NCBI GenBank assembly: GCA_041675285.1
Contig: JBAYTZ010000011.1
Span: 59,470 to 123,469 of the forward strand
Length of the DNA stretch: 64,000 nt
Origin: Candidatus Delongbacteria bacterium
Lineage (GTDB): Bacteria > CAIWAD01
Reading direction: 5' to 3'
The notes under the pieces are model-generated. The model searched no databases. It was not told the DNA's origin and worked only from the letters and a program-made list of their open reading frames with translations. Each line of letters begins with the position of its first letter. Positions within the stretch are counted from its first letter, which is position 1. Shown piece after piece: positions 1 through 8,282 of this stretch. Made by a program: the position numbers and the translations under genes.

Positions 1-954
1 GTCCTCTCCCGTGCTTGGGGCCGGCGCGGCCACCAGCTTGTCCGTGTCGCCCAGCCGCGCTCCCGCCAGCCAGGCCTGGGCCGCCAGCCGCTTCCGGCCG
101 GCGGGCATCAGTTCCAGAATCTCCAGTTCGCCGTCGCCGCAGGCCAGGTAGAGCCGCTTGGCCCGCACCTGCAGGCGTCCGGGTTCACCGGGCTCGGCCT
201 GCGGCACCCGGCTCGTCCGCAGCACCTGCAGCGGCTGGCCGCGGAACAGGGCCAGGGCGCCGGGCTCGGGCGACAGGGCCCGCACGCGGTTGTGCAGGTG
301 CGCCGCCGGCAGCGTGAAGTTAAGCAGCCGGTCCGCCGGACCCAGTTTGGGCGCCAGGGGAAACTCGCCCTCCGGCTGCCGACGGGGCAGGGCCCGCCGC
401 TCCAGCACGGCGGCGACGCTGGCCGCCAGCAGCGGCGCCCCGGCGCGGCTCATGCGCTCGCGCAGTTCGCCCGCCGTTTCGTCCGGACCGATGCAGAGCT
501 CCGTGGCGCCCAGGATCTCCCCCGTGTCCACGCCCTGTTCCAGCAGGAAGGTGGTCAGGCCCGTGGTGGCCTCGCCGTTCCAGAGCGCGCGTTCCACCGG
601 GGCGGCGCCGCGGTAGGCGGGCAACAGGCTGCCGTGCAGGTTGATGGACCCCAGCCGGGGCACGGCGAGCAGAGAGGGGGGCAGGATGCGGTAGGCCACC
701 ACCACGAACAGGTCGGGGCGCAGCTCGGACAAGCGGTCGCGCAGGACCGGATCGCGCAGGCGGGCGGGGGTCTCCAGGGGCAGGCCCCGTGCCCGGGCGA
801 AGGCGCTCACCGCCGTGGGCGTGAGCGTGCGCCCGCGACCGGCGGGCTGGTCCGGCCGCGAGAGCACCAGGACCACCTCGTGCCCCGCGTCCAGCAGGAG
901 CTGCAGGGAGGGCAGCGCAAACTCCGGGCTGCCCATGAAGACCAGTCGTCCCAT
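1..954 (-). CDS. fmt: methionyl-tRNA formyltransferase, 3' end cut by window edge
   Basis: Transfers the formyl group of 10-formyl-THF to Met-tRNA(fMet) in the cytoplasm for translation initiation. I read 318 codons from the ATG at 954 with no stop before base 1, so only a short C-terminal piece can be missing, since family members are about 310-320 residues. The N-terminus carries FMGSPEFA. The catalytic triad of the formyltransferase fold is visible as Asn105 and His107 (in SINLHGSLLP) and Asp143 (in EQGVDTGEI). It lies 4 bases downstream of def, the classic def-fmt pair that adds and later removes the N-formyl group. No strong Shine-Dalgarno precedes the ATG, so translation may depend on coupling to def. 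Confidence 0.95.
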   Translation of the reverse strand, partial: MGRLVFMGSPEFALPSLQLLLDAGHEVVLVLSRPDQPAGRGRTLTPTAVSAFARARGLPLETPARLRDPVLRDRLSELRPDLFVVVAYRILPPSLLAVPRLGSINLHGSLLPAYRGAAPVERALWNGEATTGLTTFLLEQGVDTGEILGATELCIGPDETAGELRERMSRAGAPLLAASVAAVLERRALPRRQPEGEFPLAPKLGPADRLLNFTLPAAHLHNRVRALSPEPGALALFRGQPLQVLRTSRVPQAEPGEPGRLQVRAKRLYLACGDGELEILELMPAGRKRLAAQAWLAGARLGDTDKLVAAPAPSTGED

Positions 955-958
955 GTCG

Positions 959-1486
959 TTAGAGCCGGCCGCGTTGCTGGATCAGGGCCAGCCGGCGCTT
1001 GAGCGTGGCCTTGCGCGCCGGGCTGATCCGGTCCACGAAGAGCACGCCCTCCAAGTGGTCCAGCTCGTGCTGGATCACCCGCGCCTCGATGTCCTCGAAC
1101 CACGCGTCCTGGGGGGTGCCGGCGAGATCCTGCCACTGCAGGCGGATGCGCTCCGGGCGCTCCACCTCCTCGCGGATCTCGGGGATGCTCAGGCAGCCTT
1201 CCTCCATCAGGCAGACGCCCTCGCTCTCCACGATGCGCGGATTGGCGAAGGCCATCAACTTGAGGGCCTCGCTGTCCTCATCCGGGATGCCCACCACCAG
1301 GAAGCGCAGCGAGAGCCCGATCTGCGGCGCCGCCAGGCCGATGCCCACGGCGTCCACCATCGTCTCGTACATCTGGTCGGCCAGCTCTTCGAGAGCCGGG
1401 CCGAACTGGGTCACGTCCGCCGCGCGCTTGCGCAACACAGGGTCGCCGATGATGCGGATCTCCAGCTCAGGGGACTCCGGCGTCAT
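959..1486 (-). CDS. def: peptide deformylase
   Basis: Removes the formyl group from the N-terminal methionine of nascent proteins. The 175-residue product has the three deformylase motifs in order: GIGLAAPQ (48-55), EEGCLSIP with metal ligand Cys98, and QHELDH with ligands His140 and His144 and catalytic Glu141. Length and spacing are ordinary for the family. AAAGGAG lies about 6 bases before the ATG and fixes the start. fmt follows immediately. yajC lies 23 bases upstream on the same strand, so the three may share a transcript. Confidence 0.96.
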   Translation of the reverse strand: MTPESPELEIRIIGDPVLRKRAADVTQFGPALEELADQMYETMVDAVGIGLAAPQIGLSLRFLVVGIPDEDSEALKLMAFANPRIVESEGVCLMEEGCLSIPEIREEVERPERIRLQWQDLAGTPQDAWFEDIEARVIQHELDHLEGVLFVDRISPARKATLKRRLALIQQRGRL

Positions 1487-1509
1487 GCGGGCTCCTTTCT
1501 CCGGGATGG

Positions 1510-1806
1510 CTATTCGTCCCCGCCCCGGCGGCTGGCCACGGCCCCGCGGCTCAGCTCCACCACGGTGTTCTCCGCGATCTTGACCAGCACCACGTCCTCG
1601 CGGACTTCCTTCACCACGCCGTGCAGCCCGCCGCTGCTGATGACGCGGTCACCCTTCTTCAGGGCGTCCAGCATTTTCTGATGGTCCTTCTGACGCTTCT
1701 GCTGGGGGCGGATGATCAGGAAGTACATCACGGCGAACATGAGGCCGAAGGTCAGCAACATGCCGCCCATGGATCCACCCGCGGGCGCCTGGGCAAGAAT
1801 CGGCAT
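1510..1806 (-). CDS. yajC: preprotein translocase subunit YajC
   Basis: A small inner-membrane partner of SecDF in the Sec translocon. The ATG at 1806 is preceded by CGGAG and gives 98 residues. One transmembrane helix covers about residues 13-33 and is followed by the family signature IIRPQQKRQK (31-40). A small beta-barrel-like domain contains GDRVISSGGLHG (52-63). In-frame sequence upstream of this ATG has no membrane or YajC character, so the longer reading was not used. No secD or secF is present in the window. Identification rests on the signature and the size. Confidence 0.93.
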   Translation of the reverse strand: MPILAQAPAGGSMGGMLLTFGLMFAVMYFLIIRPQQKRQKDHQKMLDALKKGDRVISSGGLHGVVKEVREDVVLVKIAENTVVELSRGAVASRRGGDE

Positions 1807-1943
1807 GGAAATCTCCGTTTGATTGGGGGTTTGTCCGCTCGGAAGGTAGCATGGGGCGGGCGCTGAGGGGAGCGCGCCCGGCAGTTTCGGCGCGGCCGGC
1901 CGGCCGGGGCCCGGACGGGCCGCACCCGCGCCGCCGCCGGAAT

Positions 1944-2498
1944 TCAGGCGCGCAGCAGGTCCAGCAGGGTGGATGTCTCCTCCACCCGGGCAAACAACCC
2001 GTGCAGGGCGGCCAGGAAGGCGGCCTGCACCTGGGCCGCGGGCACGCCGCCCACCGGATCGCCCAGCGCCCGCGTGGCGCAGGCCTGTCCGGCCAGCCGC
2101 ACGGCGAAACCCAGCTCCCAGGCGGCGCGCACGCTGGAATCCACGCACATGTGGGTCATCATGCCCGCCACCAGCAAAGGCGCGTCCGCCCGGGGCCGCA
2201 GCAGGGCCTCCAGTCCCGTGTCCCGGAAGCTGTTGGGCTGGTGCTTGACCACCACGGCCTCCCCGGGCCGCGGGGCCAGCGCCGGGTGGATTTCCGCGCC
2301 GGGCGTGCCGGGCAGGAAGAAGCCGGCGCCGGGCCTCAGGGAGAGATGCTGCACGTGGACCACGGGCCAACCGGCTTCCCGGGCCGCCGCCAGCAGGCGC
2401 CCGGCGTGCCCGAGGGCCGCCTCCGCCCCCTCCAGCTCACAGGCGCCGCCGGGGAAGTAGTCGTTCTGTAGATCGATGAGCAGCAGGGTGCCGGGCAT
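1944..2498 (-). CDS. isochorismatase/nicotinamidase-family cysteine hydrolase
   Basis: A 184-residue single-domain protein of the isochorismatase-like hydrolase superfamily, which hydrolyses amides or vinyl ethers through a Cys-Asp-Lys triad. The candidate triad is Asp9 (LLLIDLQNDYF), Lys85 (VVVKHQPNSF) and Cys118 (MTHMCVDSS). The MTHMCVDSSVRAA block is the most recognisable part. Substrate cannot be told from sequence: the typical nicotinamidase metal-site motif is not evident, so a general amidohydrolase role is as likely as NAD salvage. The esterase gene follows upstream in sequence order on the same strand (14 bases apart), and 137 bases separate this gene's stop from yajC. Confidence 0.85.
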   Translation of the reverse strand: MPGTLLLIDLQNDYFPGGACELEGAEAALGHAGRLLAAAREAGWPVVHVQHLSLRPGAGFFLPGTPGAEIHPALAPRPGEAVVVKHQPNSFRDTGLEALLRPRADAPLLVAGMMTHMCVDSSVRAAWELGFAVRLAGQACATRALGDPVGGVPAAQVQAAFLAALHGLFARVEETSTLLDLLRA

Positions 2499-2512
2499 GG
2501 AGCCTCCCGTCT

Positions 2513-3406
2513 TCAGTTCTCAGGGGCTGCGGCGGCGGGTGGCCCCAGCAGCCACTCCAGGGCCGGACCCACCCGCTGGCGCCAGGCGCGTTCGTGGTGT
2601 TCGTGGCCGGGGAAGAACAGGCTGAGCCGGCGCTCGGGCACGCTCCAGCCGCGGGCCGCCAGCAGGGAGTCCGCCCGGGCCTGGCCGGGGCCGTAGCCCG
2701 CGTCCAGGGTCTGGTCGCCGCGGTCGAAGTAGATCCGCTGCCCGCCGACCGGCGGCAGGAGCGCGGCCAGCCAGTTTTCCAGGTGGCTGCCGGCCAGGGT
2801 CCAGTGGGTGGACAGGCAGGCCGCGCCGCCGAAAGCCTCGGGATGGCGGCCCAGGGCTTCCAGGGAGAACAGCGCGCCCCGGCTGGAACCCAGCAGGAAG
2901 GTCTGCTCCGGCCCGCCCAGGGTGCGATAGCGCCGGTTCACGCGGGGGATCAGCTCGCCCACCAGCCCCTCCAGGTAGAGGTCGGAGACGGACGGGCCAC
3001 CCTCCTGGGCGCAGAACTCCGCCTGCTCCGCCGGCGTGGCCAGATCGTAGAGGCTGCGGGGAGTGTACTCGCGGCGGCGCTGGGCCGTGTTGCCCACGGC
3101 GACCACGATCACGGGCCGCAGGCGCCCGGACTGGATCCCCGCCGCCAGCGCCTCGTCCAGGCCCCAGTCCACGCCGCTGAAGCTGCGGGCGGGGTCAAAC
3201 AGGTTCTGCCCGTCCTGGGCGTAAAGCACGGGATAGCGCTCGCTGCTGGCGTCATAACCCGGCGGCAGCCAGACCTCCACCGGCCGGGGCAACAGGCCGG
3301 GCAGCCGCAGGCTGTCCAGGGACTCCAGCCGCCCCGAGTCGGCGGCGGGACTCGCCGTCGGCCGGCCGACCAGCAGCAGCAGCAGGATGAGAACGCGGGT
3401 GCGCAT
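2513..3406 (-). CDS. secreted alpha/beta-hydrolase of the esterase D / Fes family
   Basis: Starting at the ATG at 3406 (297 residues), the N-terminus is a signal peptide: MRTR, a run of leucines, then Ala-rich cleavage-like sequence near residue 22. The mature part matches the putative esterase family (Fes, IroE, antigen 85-like). It has LPPGYD near residue 48, YAQDGQNLFDP (62-72), the nucleophile elbow GSSRG with Ser175, an acidic FDRGDQ (227-232), and FFPGHEHH with candidate catalytic His268. Enzymes of this family hydrolyse ester bonds of siderophores, xylan side chains or acyl-glycerides. The substrate is unknown and no siderophore genes are nearby. Expected in the periplasm or outside the cell. 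The 5' region overlaps no upstream gene. Confidence 0.82.
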   Translation of the reverse strand: MRTRVLILLLLLVGRPTASPAADSGRLESLDSLRLPGLLPRPVEVWLPPGYDASSERYPVLYAQDGQNLFDPARSFSGVDWGLDEALAAGIQSGRLRPVIVVAVGNTAQRRREYTPRSLYDLATPAEQAEFCAQEGGPSVSDLYLEGLVGELIPRVNRRYRTLGGPEQTFLLGSSRGALFSLEALGRHPEAFGGAACLSTHWTLAGSHLENWLAALLPPVGGQRIYFDRGDQTLDAGYGPGQARADSLLAARGWSVPERRLSLFFPGHEHHERAWRQRVGPALEWLLGPPAAAAPEN

Positions 3407-3441
3407 GGATCTCCCGGCTGGGAAGTGGCGGGGTTCCGGGC

Positions 3442-3621
3442 CTACTCGGGCGCGGAGTCCCCGTCCACCACGAAATCGGGGATGCCTTCGCGGATGGGGT
3501 AGACGCGGCCGCAGGCCGGGCAGCGGATCTCGTCGTCCCGGCTCCAGTCCAACTCTCCCTCGCAGGCCGGGCACTGGAAGAGGCCGCGCAGGTCCTCGGG
3601 GACGGGGTGGGGCTCGCTCAT
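3442..3621 (-). CDS. Trm112-like zinc-ribbon protein
   Basis: A 59-residue protein with two CxxC pairs (Cys17/Cys20 and Cys34/Cys37) and the ending YPIREGIPDFVVD, typical of the bacterial Trm112/YcaR family. Eukaryotic Trm112 stabilises methyltransferases, and bacterial members are thought to be small structural partners; the role here is inferred only. The ATG overlaps the stop of the thioesterase gene (bases 3618-3621, ATGA), which supports this start and translational coupling. It is too short to be recognised from length alone, but the cysteine spacing and C-terminus are characteristic. Confidence 0.85.
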   Translation of the reverse strand: MSEPHPVPEDLRGLFQCPACEGELDWSRDDEIRCPACGRVYPIREGIPDFVVDGDSAPE

Positions 3622-4079
3622 GGGCACTCCTCGGAACTTGGCCCGGCGGGACTCAACAGGGGGCGCAGGGCGGCGGGGATCCGCCGCGCACGCCGCCGGC
3701 CGTCCGCCGCCTCTTCCATGAAACAGTGGCGCGTCCAGCCCGAGTAGCAGAGCTCGGCGCCCCGCCGGATCTCGTAGACAATCTCGAATTGGATGGGCGA
3801 GAGCCGGCCGGCCACCGGGTGAGCGCGGAAGCCCGCCGCCAGCTCCAGCCAGTCGTCGTAGAGCGCGGCCCGGTGGTAGTCCACGTGCAGGGCCAGCACG
3901 GGCAGCCAGAGGCCGCCCGCCTCCAGCTCGCGGTAGCACTGGCCGCTCTGGCGCAGCAGCTCGGTGCGGGCCTCGTCGAACCAGACCGCGGCGTGGGCGT
4001 GGTAGGCGAAGCGCATCTGGTCCGTCTCGCCGTAGCGCACGCGGACCCGTCCCACCGGCGTCAGGGCCGGTTCAGGCAT
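3618..4079 (-). CDS. acyl-CoA thioesterase, 4HBT/YbgC hot-dog family
   Basis: A 153-residue hot-dog fold thioesterase. The N-terminal block RVRYGETDQMRFAYHAHAAVWFDEAR (residues 13-38) is the diagnostic part. Asp20 sits in the family's catalytic aspartate position, followed by the His-x-x-x-x-x-Phe pattern. Such enzymes hydrolyse short-chain, aromatic or acyl-ACP thioesters. In many bacteria YbgC sits by the tol-pal genes, but here it follows accA with an 8-base overlap, pointing to acyl-CoA metabolism. It is coupled to the Trm112-like gene downstream. The substrate is not known. Confidence 0.85.
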   Translation of the reverse strand: MPEPALTPVGRVRVRYGETDQMRFAYHAHAAVWFDEARTELLRQSGQCYRELEAGGLWLPVLALHVDYHRAALYDDWLELAAGFRAHPVAGRLSPIQFEIVYEIRRGAELCYSGWTRHCFMEEAADGRRRARRIPAALRPLLSPAGPSSEECP

Positions 4080-5031
4080 CGAAGACCCCCATGGCCTCGT
4101 ACTTGGCCACCCGCTGGTCCACCAGCACGGCGGGGTCCAGGGCCTCCAGCACGTCCAGATGCCGCACGATGGCCTCCTTCAGGCTCATGGCCGCGTTGTC
4201 CGGATCGCGGTGCGCTCCGCCCAGGGGCTCGGGGACGATCTCGTCGATCACCTTCAGCTGCAGCAGATTGGGGGCCGTCAACTTCATGGCCTCCGCCGCG
4301 TCCTGGGCCCGCCCCGCGTCGCGGAACAGGATGGACGCGCAGCCCTCGGGGCTGATCACCGAGTAGATGGCGTGCTCGAGCATCAGGATCCGGTCGCCCA
4401 CCGCCAGGGCCAGCGCGCCGCCGGAGCCGCCCTCGCCGATGATCACGGTGAGGATGGGCACGCGCAGGCGGGCCATCTCGAAGAGGTTGCGCGCGATGGC
4501 CTCGGCCTGGCCGCGGGCCTCGGCGCCCAGGCCCGGGTAGGCGCCCGGCGTGTCCACGAGCGTCACCACCGGACGCCCGAAGCGCTCGGCGGTCTGCATC
4601 ACGCGCAGGGCCTTGCGGTAGCCCTCAGGTTGCGGCATGCCGAAGTTGCGATAGATGTTGCCCTTGGTGTCGCGGCCCTTCTGGTGGCCGATGATCGCCA
4701 CGCTGCGCCCGCCCAGCCGGCCGAAACCCGCCACGATGGCGTGGTCGTCGCCGAAGGCCCGGTCGCCGTGCAGCTCCTCGAAGTCGCCGACGATGCGCTC
4801 CAGGTAGTCCAGCGTGAAGGGGCGCTGGGGATGCCGGGCCAGCTGGACGGTCTGCCAGCAGCTCAAGTGGCCGTAGACCTCGCCCTTCAGGCGCGCCAGC
4901 TTCTCCTCCATCCCGGCGATCTCGCTGCGCATGTCCATGCCCGTGGAGTGGGACAGGCTGCGCATCTCGTCCAGTTGCCGCTCCAGGGCGGCGATGGGCT
5001 TCTCGAATTCCAGCGGGATCGGTTGTGCCAT
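4072..5031 (-). CDS. accA: acetyl-CoA carboxylase carboxyltransferase subunit alpha
   Basis: The 319-residue alpha subunit of acetyl-CoA carboxyltransferase, which with AccD moves the carboxyl group from carboxybiotin to acetyl-CoA to make malonyl-CoA. An N-terminal coiled-coil (about 10-55) precedes the crotonase-like domain. GHQKGRDTKGNIYRNFGMPQPEG, DTPGAYPG, GEGGSGGALALAVGD and the EGCASILFRD block appear in the expected order. Length is normal and GAGGT precedes the ATG. accD is not in the window, so the zinc-bearing beta subunit is encoded elsewhere. The gene runs into a thioesterase gene, consistent with a lipid-metabolism transcript. Confidence 0.96.
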   Translation of the reverse strand: MAQPIPLEFEKPIAALERQLDEMRSLSHSTGMDMRSEIAGMEEKLARLKGEVYGHLSCWQTVQLARHPQRPFTLDYLERIVGDFEELHGDRAFGDDHAIVAGFGRLGGRSVAIIGHQKGRDTKGNIYRNFGMPQPEGYRKALRVMQTAERFGRPVVTLVDTPGAYPGLGAEARGQAEAIARNLFEMARLRVPILTVIIGEGGSGGALALAVGDRILMLEHAIYSVISPEGCASILFRDAGRAQDAAEAMKLTAPNLLQLKVIDEIVPEPLGGAHRDPDNAAMSLKEAIVRHLDVLEALDPAVLVDQRVAKYEAMGVFDA

Positions 5032-5038
5032 GTCGACC

Positions 5039-5761
5039 TCAAATGCGGCCCAGCAGGGCCCTCAGTTTCAGTTTCCAGACCATCCAGATGGCCTCGCGCA
5101 CGATGGCCCGGTTCATCTTGCTGGTGCCCTGATGCCGGTCCACGAAGACGATGGGGACCTCCAGCATGGCCAGGCCCTTGCGCCAGACCATGAACTTGAC
5201 CTCCACCTGGAAGCTGTAGCCGTTGCTGTGAATCCGCTCCAGATCCAGCTGCTGCAGCGTGGAGCGGCGGAAGCACGTGAAGCCCGCGGTGGGGTCGCGC
5301 ACCGGCATGCCCGTGATCCAGCGCGTGTAGAGGCTGGCGCCATAGCTGAGCAGCAGGCGCGAGAGCGGCCAGTTGACCACGTTGACGCCGGTCTTGTAGC
5401 GGCTGCCGATCACCAGGTCGTGGTCCTCGATGGCCGTCAGGAAGACCGGCAGCACGCCGGGATCGTGGGAGAAGTCGGCGTCCATCTCGCAGATGGCGTC
5501 GTAGCCGCGCTCGATGGCCCAGCGGAACCCCGTCACGTAGGCCGAACCCAGCCCCAGCTTGCCCGGCCGGTGCAGCACGTGGACGCGCGGCTCCCGGGCC
5601 GCCAGGCCGTCGGCCAGCCCGCCGGTGCCGTCGGGACTGCCGTCGTCCACCACCAGGACTTCCAGCCGCGGGTCCTGGACCAGCACCTGGGCCACCAGGG
5701 CTTCCAGGTTCTCGGCCTCGTTGTAGGTGGGCACGATGACCAGGGCGCGCTCGGGTCTCAT
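5039..5761 (-). CDS. polyprenyl-phosphate sugar synthase, DPM1-like GT2
   Basis: A 240-residue GT2 enzyme closest in layout to dolichol-/polyprenyl-monophosphate mannose synthase. It has IVPTYNEAENLE (9-20), VVDDGSPDGTGG (38-48), GLGSAYVTGFRWAIERGYD and the catalytic DAD (94-96) in EMDADFSHDP. The later DPTAGFTCFRR and SNGYSFQVE are family hallmarks. There is no C-terminal membrane region, as in the soluble DPM1 type. It would load a nucleotide sugar onto a lipid carrier at the cytoplasmic face. The lipid-linked sugar could feed the GT39-like and DUF2723 membrane proteins a few kb away, which is inference from context. It overlaps the RfbD-like gene by 4 bases (ATGA). Confidence 0.88.
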   Translation of the reverse strand: MRPERALVIVPTYNEAENLEALVAQVLVQDPRLEVLVVDDGSPDGTGGLADGLAAREPRVHVLHRPGKLGLGSAYVTGFRWAIERGYDAICEMDADFSHDPGVLPVFLTAIEDHDLVIGSRYKTGVNVVNWPLSRLLLSYGASLYTRWITGMPVRDPTAGFTCFRRSTLQQLDLERIHSNGYSFQVEVKFMVWRKGLAMLEVPIVFVDRHQGTSKMNRAIVREAIWMVWKLKLRALLGRI

Positions 5762-6741
5762 CGGGATTCCTCGTTGGTCCGGCCGGAGCCGGCGCTGCCT
5801 GTCGTTCCGCGGACCGTGGGGCTGCCGCCCTGGCGCCACCAGCTCTCCAGCGCCGTCCCGATATCGGGAAAGCGCAGGCCCAGCGCGGCCTCCGTCTCGT
5901 CCACCCGTAGGCCGCCGCGCAGGGGCCGCGGCGCGGCCTGGCCCAGCTCGGCGCTTAGGATGGGCCGCACCAGCTGCGCGTCCGCCCCCAGCAGACCGGC
6001 CAGCCGCAGGGCCATGGCGTGGCGCGACTCCTGCCCGCGGGCCGCCGCGTGATACAGACCCGTGGCCCGCAGATCCAGCGCCCGGCGCAGGGCCAGGGCC
6101 AGGTCGCCGGCCCAGCAGCAGTTGCCCAGCTGGTCGGTGACCACGCGGATCGGCCGCCCAGCCAGCAGTTCGCCCGCGGCCCACTCGAAGAAGTCGGGCT
6201 TGAGCCGCTCGCCCCGCCCGAACAGCACGATGGTCCGCACGACGGCGGCGGGCAGGCCCGAGCCGCGCACCAGATTCTCCGCCGCCAGCTTGCTGCGGGC
6301 GTAGACGCCCCGGGCGTGGGGCGCGTCCGTCGGCGCGTAGGGTCCGCGCGTGCCGTCGAACACGTAATCCGTCGAGACCTGACCCAGCCAGGCGCCGTGG
6401 GCGCGGCAGACGGCCAGCAGGCCGCGCACCAGATCCACGTTGGCCCGCCAGCAGGCCTCGCGCTCGCGCTCCGCCTGATCCACCTGGGTGTAGGCGGCGG
6501 CGTTGAGCACGGCCGTGGGGCGAAATCCGGCGGCCAGTTCCAGCCAGGCCGCCGCGCCGCGTCCGGTCAGCCGAACATAGCGCAGGCCCGGCGCCGCGGG
6601 CGGGCCCTGCTCTTCCACGCCCACGCCCAGCACGTCGCAGTCCGGCACGAGGAGCGGCAGCAAGTGCTGGCCCAGCCGGCCGTTGCAGCCCGTCAACAGA
6701 ACGCGCGGCCGGCCACGGCCGGGTGCGGCGGACAGGGTCAC
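5758..6741 (-). CDS. dTDP-4-dehydrorhamnose reductase-like SDR
   Basis: A 327-residue extended short-chain dehydrogenase of the RmlD type. The Rossmann glycine motif is TGCNGRLGQ (17-25). Other markers are NAAAYTQVDQAE (80-90), STDYVFDG (123-130) and the catalytic Tyr147-x-x-x-Lys151 (YARSK). RmlD makes dTDP-L-rhamnose, and close relatives include MAT2B-like and other sugar reductases. rmlA, rmlB and rmlC are not in the window, so the symbol is left blank. It sits between the DPM1-like gene and purE with 4-base overlaps on both sides. The C-terminal tail (about 300-327) is Gly/Ser/Arg-rich and probably disordered. Confidence 0.82.
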   Translation of the reverse strand: MTLSAAPGRGRPRVLLTGCNGRLGQHLLPLLVPDCDVLGVGVEEQGPPAAPGLRYVRLTGRGAAAWLELAAGFRPTAVLNAAAYTQVDQAEREREACWRANVDLVRGLLAVCRAHGAWLGQVSTDYVFDGTRGPYAPTDAPHARGVYARSKLAAENLVRGSGLPAAVVRTIVLFGRGERLKPDFFEWAAGELLAGRPIRVVTDQLGNCCWAGDLALALRRALDLRATGLYHAAARGQESRHAMALRLAGLLGADAQLVRPILSAELGQAAPRPLRGGLRVDETEAALGLRFPDIGTALESWWRQGGSPTVRGTTGSAGSGRTNEESR

Positions 6742-7205
6742 GAAAGCCGGGCGCCGGCGGCCATGAACTCGTCCAGGCGGCCGGCCAGGGCGGGATCGCC
6801 CAGCGAAAGGATGCGCGCCGCCAGCACGGCGGCGTTGATCGCCCCGGCCTTGCCCACCGCCAGCGTGGCCACGGGAATCCCCGCCGGCATCTGCACGGTG
6901 GACAGCAGCGCGTCCAGCCCGCCCAGCGGCGAGGCGTCCAGCGGCACGCCGATCACAGGCAGGCTGCTGCGCGAGGCCACCACGCCCGCCAGGTGGGCGG
7001 CCATCCCGGCCCCGCAGACAATGACGGCCACGCCCCGCGCCCGGGCGCCGGCGGCCAGCTGGCCCGTGCGCTCGGGGTTGCGGTGGGCGCTGGAAACTAG
7101 GATCTCCACTTCCAGCCCGAAGTGCGCGTAATAGGGCAGGGAGGCCTCGAAGACCGCGCGGTCGCTTTCGGAACCCATCAGGATCAGGACCTGGGCACTC
7201 ATCAT
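6738..7205 (-). CDS. purE: N5-carboxyaminoimidazole ribonucleotide mutase
   Basis: A purine-biosynthesis enzyme acting on N5-CAIR or AIR. The 155-residue protein has MGSESD (10-15) binding the phosphate, SSAHRNP with catalytic His41, and the GAGMAAHLAGVVAS and GVPLD motifs. Two adjacent ATG codons (7205 and 7202) are possible; the first overlaps the stop of the upstream lipoprotein gene (ATGA at 7202-7205). purK is not in the window, and whether this is the class I mutase or class II AIR carboxylase cannot be settled by eye. Its presence among glycosylation genes looks like simple operon packing. Confidence 0.94.
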   Translation of the reverse strand: MMSAQVLILMGSESDRAVFEASLPYYAHFGLEVEILVSSAHRNPERTGQLAAGARARGVAVIVCGAGMAAHLAGVVASRSSLPVIGVPLDASPLGGLDALLSTVQMPAGIPVATLAVGKAGAINAAVLAARILSLGDPALAGRLDEFMAAGARLS

Positions 7206-8281
7206 TCTTCCAGTTCTTCGGGTTGCAGGGGTCCGATGGCCTTGCCCTCGGCGTCGGTGCCGGCGAAGGTGGCCACCAGTTGGCTGAGCTGGTGCAGGAA
7301 GGGCGACTTGGGACCGCCCGGATTCAGCACCGCCGCGTCAATATAGAATGTCCTCCCTTGGGGCAGACCGGCCGCGCCGGGCACGTGGACGGCGTAGAGC
7401 AGGAAGGGACCGCCCCCCACGTAGGCGTCGGTGCCCCAGATGCCCTCCAGCAGCGTGGCCTCCAGCCCGTTGATCCGCACCGTGCTGAACCGGCTGTGGC
7501 CGGCCTCGGGGAAGTCCTTGTCCCAGAACAGGCGGCCCAGCCGGGTGCGCACCGTGCGCAGGCCTTCCTCCGTCAGCCGCAGGCTGTCCGGCCCCTCGCT
7601 CCAGTGCACGGTGATCCAGCGGTCGGGGTTCAGGCGCCGCAGCCGGATGAAGGGCGGCTGTTCCACGCCCTGGACCACGAACCAGTCCGGCGGGATGCTC
7701 AGGCGGAAGCCGCAGGCCAGGGCCAGGCTGTCCTCCAGGGCCTTCTGCAGCCGCGCGCTGCGGTAGCCCTCGCGCTCCGCCGCCTGCTCGTGCTCCAGGA
7801 ACTGGGCCCGCACTTCGGCGGTGCGCTCCAGGGCCTGGCGCTGGAAGCTCTCCGGCGTGGGCGCCGCCAGGATCAGCAGCAGCTGGTCGCGCGCGAAGGC
7901 CTCGGGCTTGCGGAACAGGAAGGCCTCCTCCTTGCGGATGCGGTCCTGCACGCCGGCGCCCAGCAGGTTCTCCAGGAAGCGTCCCACCGGACCCTCCGCC
8001 GGCCCGTCCACCGCGATGAGCAGGTTGCGCCGGGACAGGTAGAGGTCCAGTTGGGCCGGATCCGCCCAGCGCCAGGCCAGCCGGGACTCGGGCAGCAGGG
8101 TCATCCACTGGTCGGCGAACAGACTGTCCAGGACCGGGGCCAGGGCCGCGTGGCGTGTGCTGTCCGCCAGCACCATGATCTCGTAGCGCTCGCCCTCAGA
8201 GCGCGGCCGCGTGCAGGCTGCCGCCAACAGGAGCAGAAGCGCGAGCAGCAGGCCCGGCGTCCGCCTTGCGAATCGGTTCAT
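7202..8281 (-). CDS. DUF4837-family lipoprotein
   Basis: A 359-residue lipoprotein: an Arg-rich N-terminus, a leucine-rich membrane segment (11-20) and a lipobox ending at Cys23 (LAAAC). The body resembles DUF4837, a family seen mainly in Bacteroidetes and relatives. Markers are an early IMVLAD segment, the central FRLSIPPDWFV segment, and the late GLEATLLEGIWGTDAYVGGGPFLLYAV and TFYIDAAVLNPGG blocks. The function of the family is unknown. It begins 1 base after the stop of the GT39-like gene and overlaps purE, so it is expected to be co-transcribed. The location would be the periplasmic face of a membrane. Confidence 0.75.
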   Translation of the reverse strand: MNRFARRTPGLLLALLLLLAAACTRPRSEGERYEIMVLADSTRHAALAPVLDSLFADQWMTLLPESRLAWRWADPAQLDLYLSRRNLLIAVDGPAEGPVGRFLENLLGAGVQDRIRKEEAFLFRKPEAFARDQLLLILAAPTPESFQRQALERTAEVRAQFLEHEQAAEREGYRSARLQKALEDSLALACGFRLSIPPDWFVVQGVEQPPFIRLRRLNPDRWITVHWSEGPDSLRLTEEGLRTVRTRLGRLFWDKDFPEAGHSRFSTVRINGLEATLLEGIWGTDAYVGGGPFLLYAVHVPGAAGLPQGRTFYIDAAVLNPGGPKSPFLHQLSQLVATFAGTDAEGKAIGPLQPEELEE

Positions 8282-8282
8282 C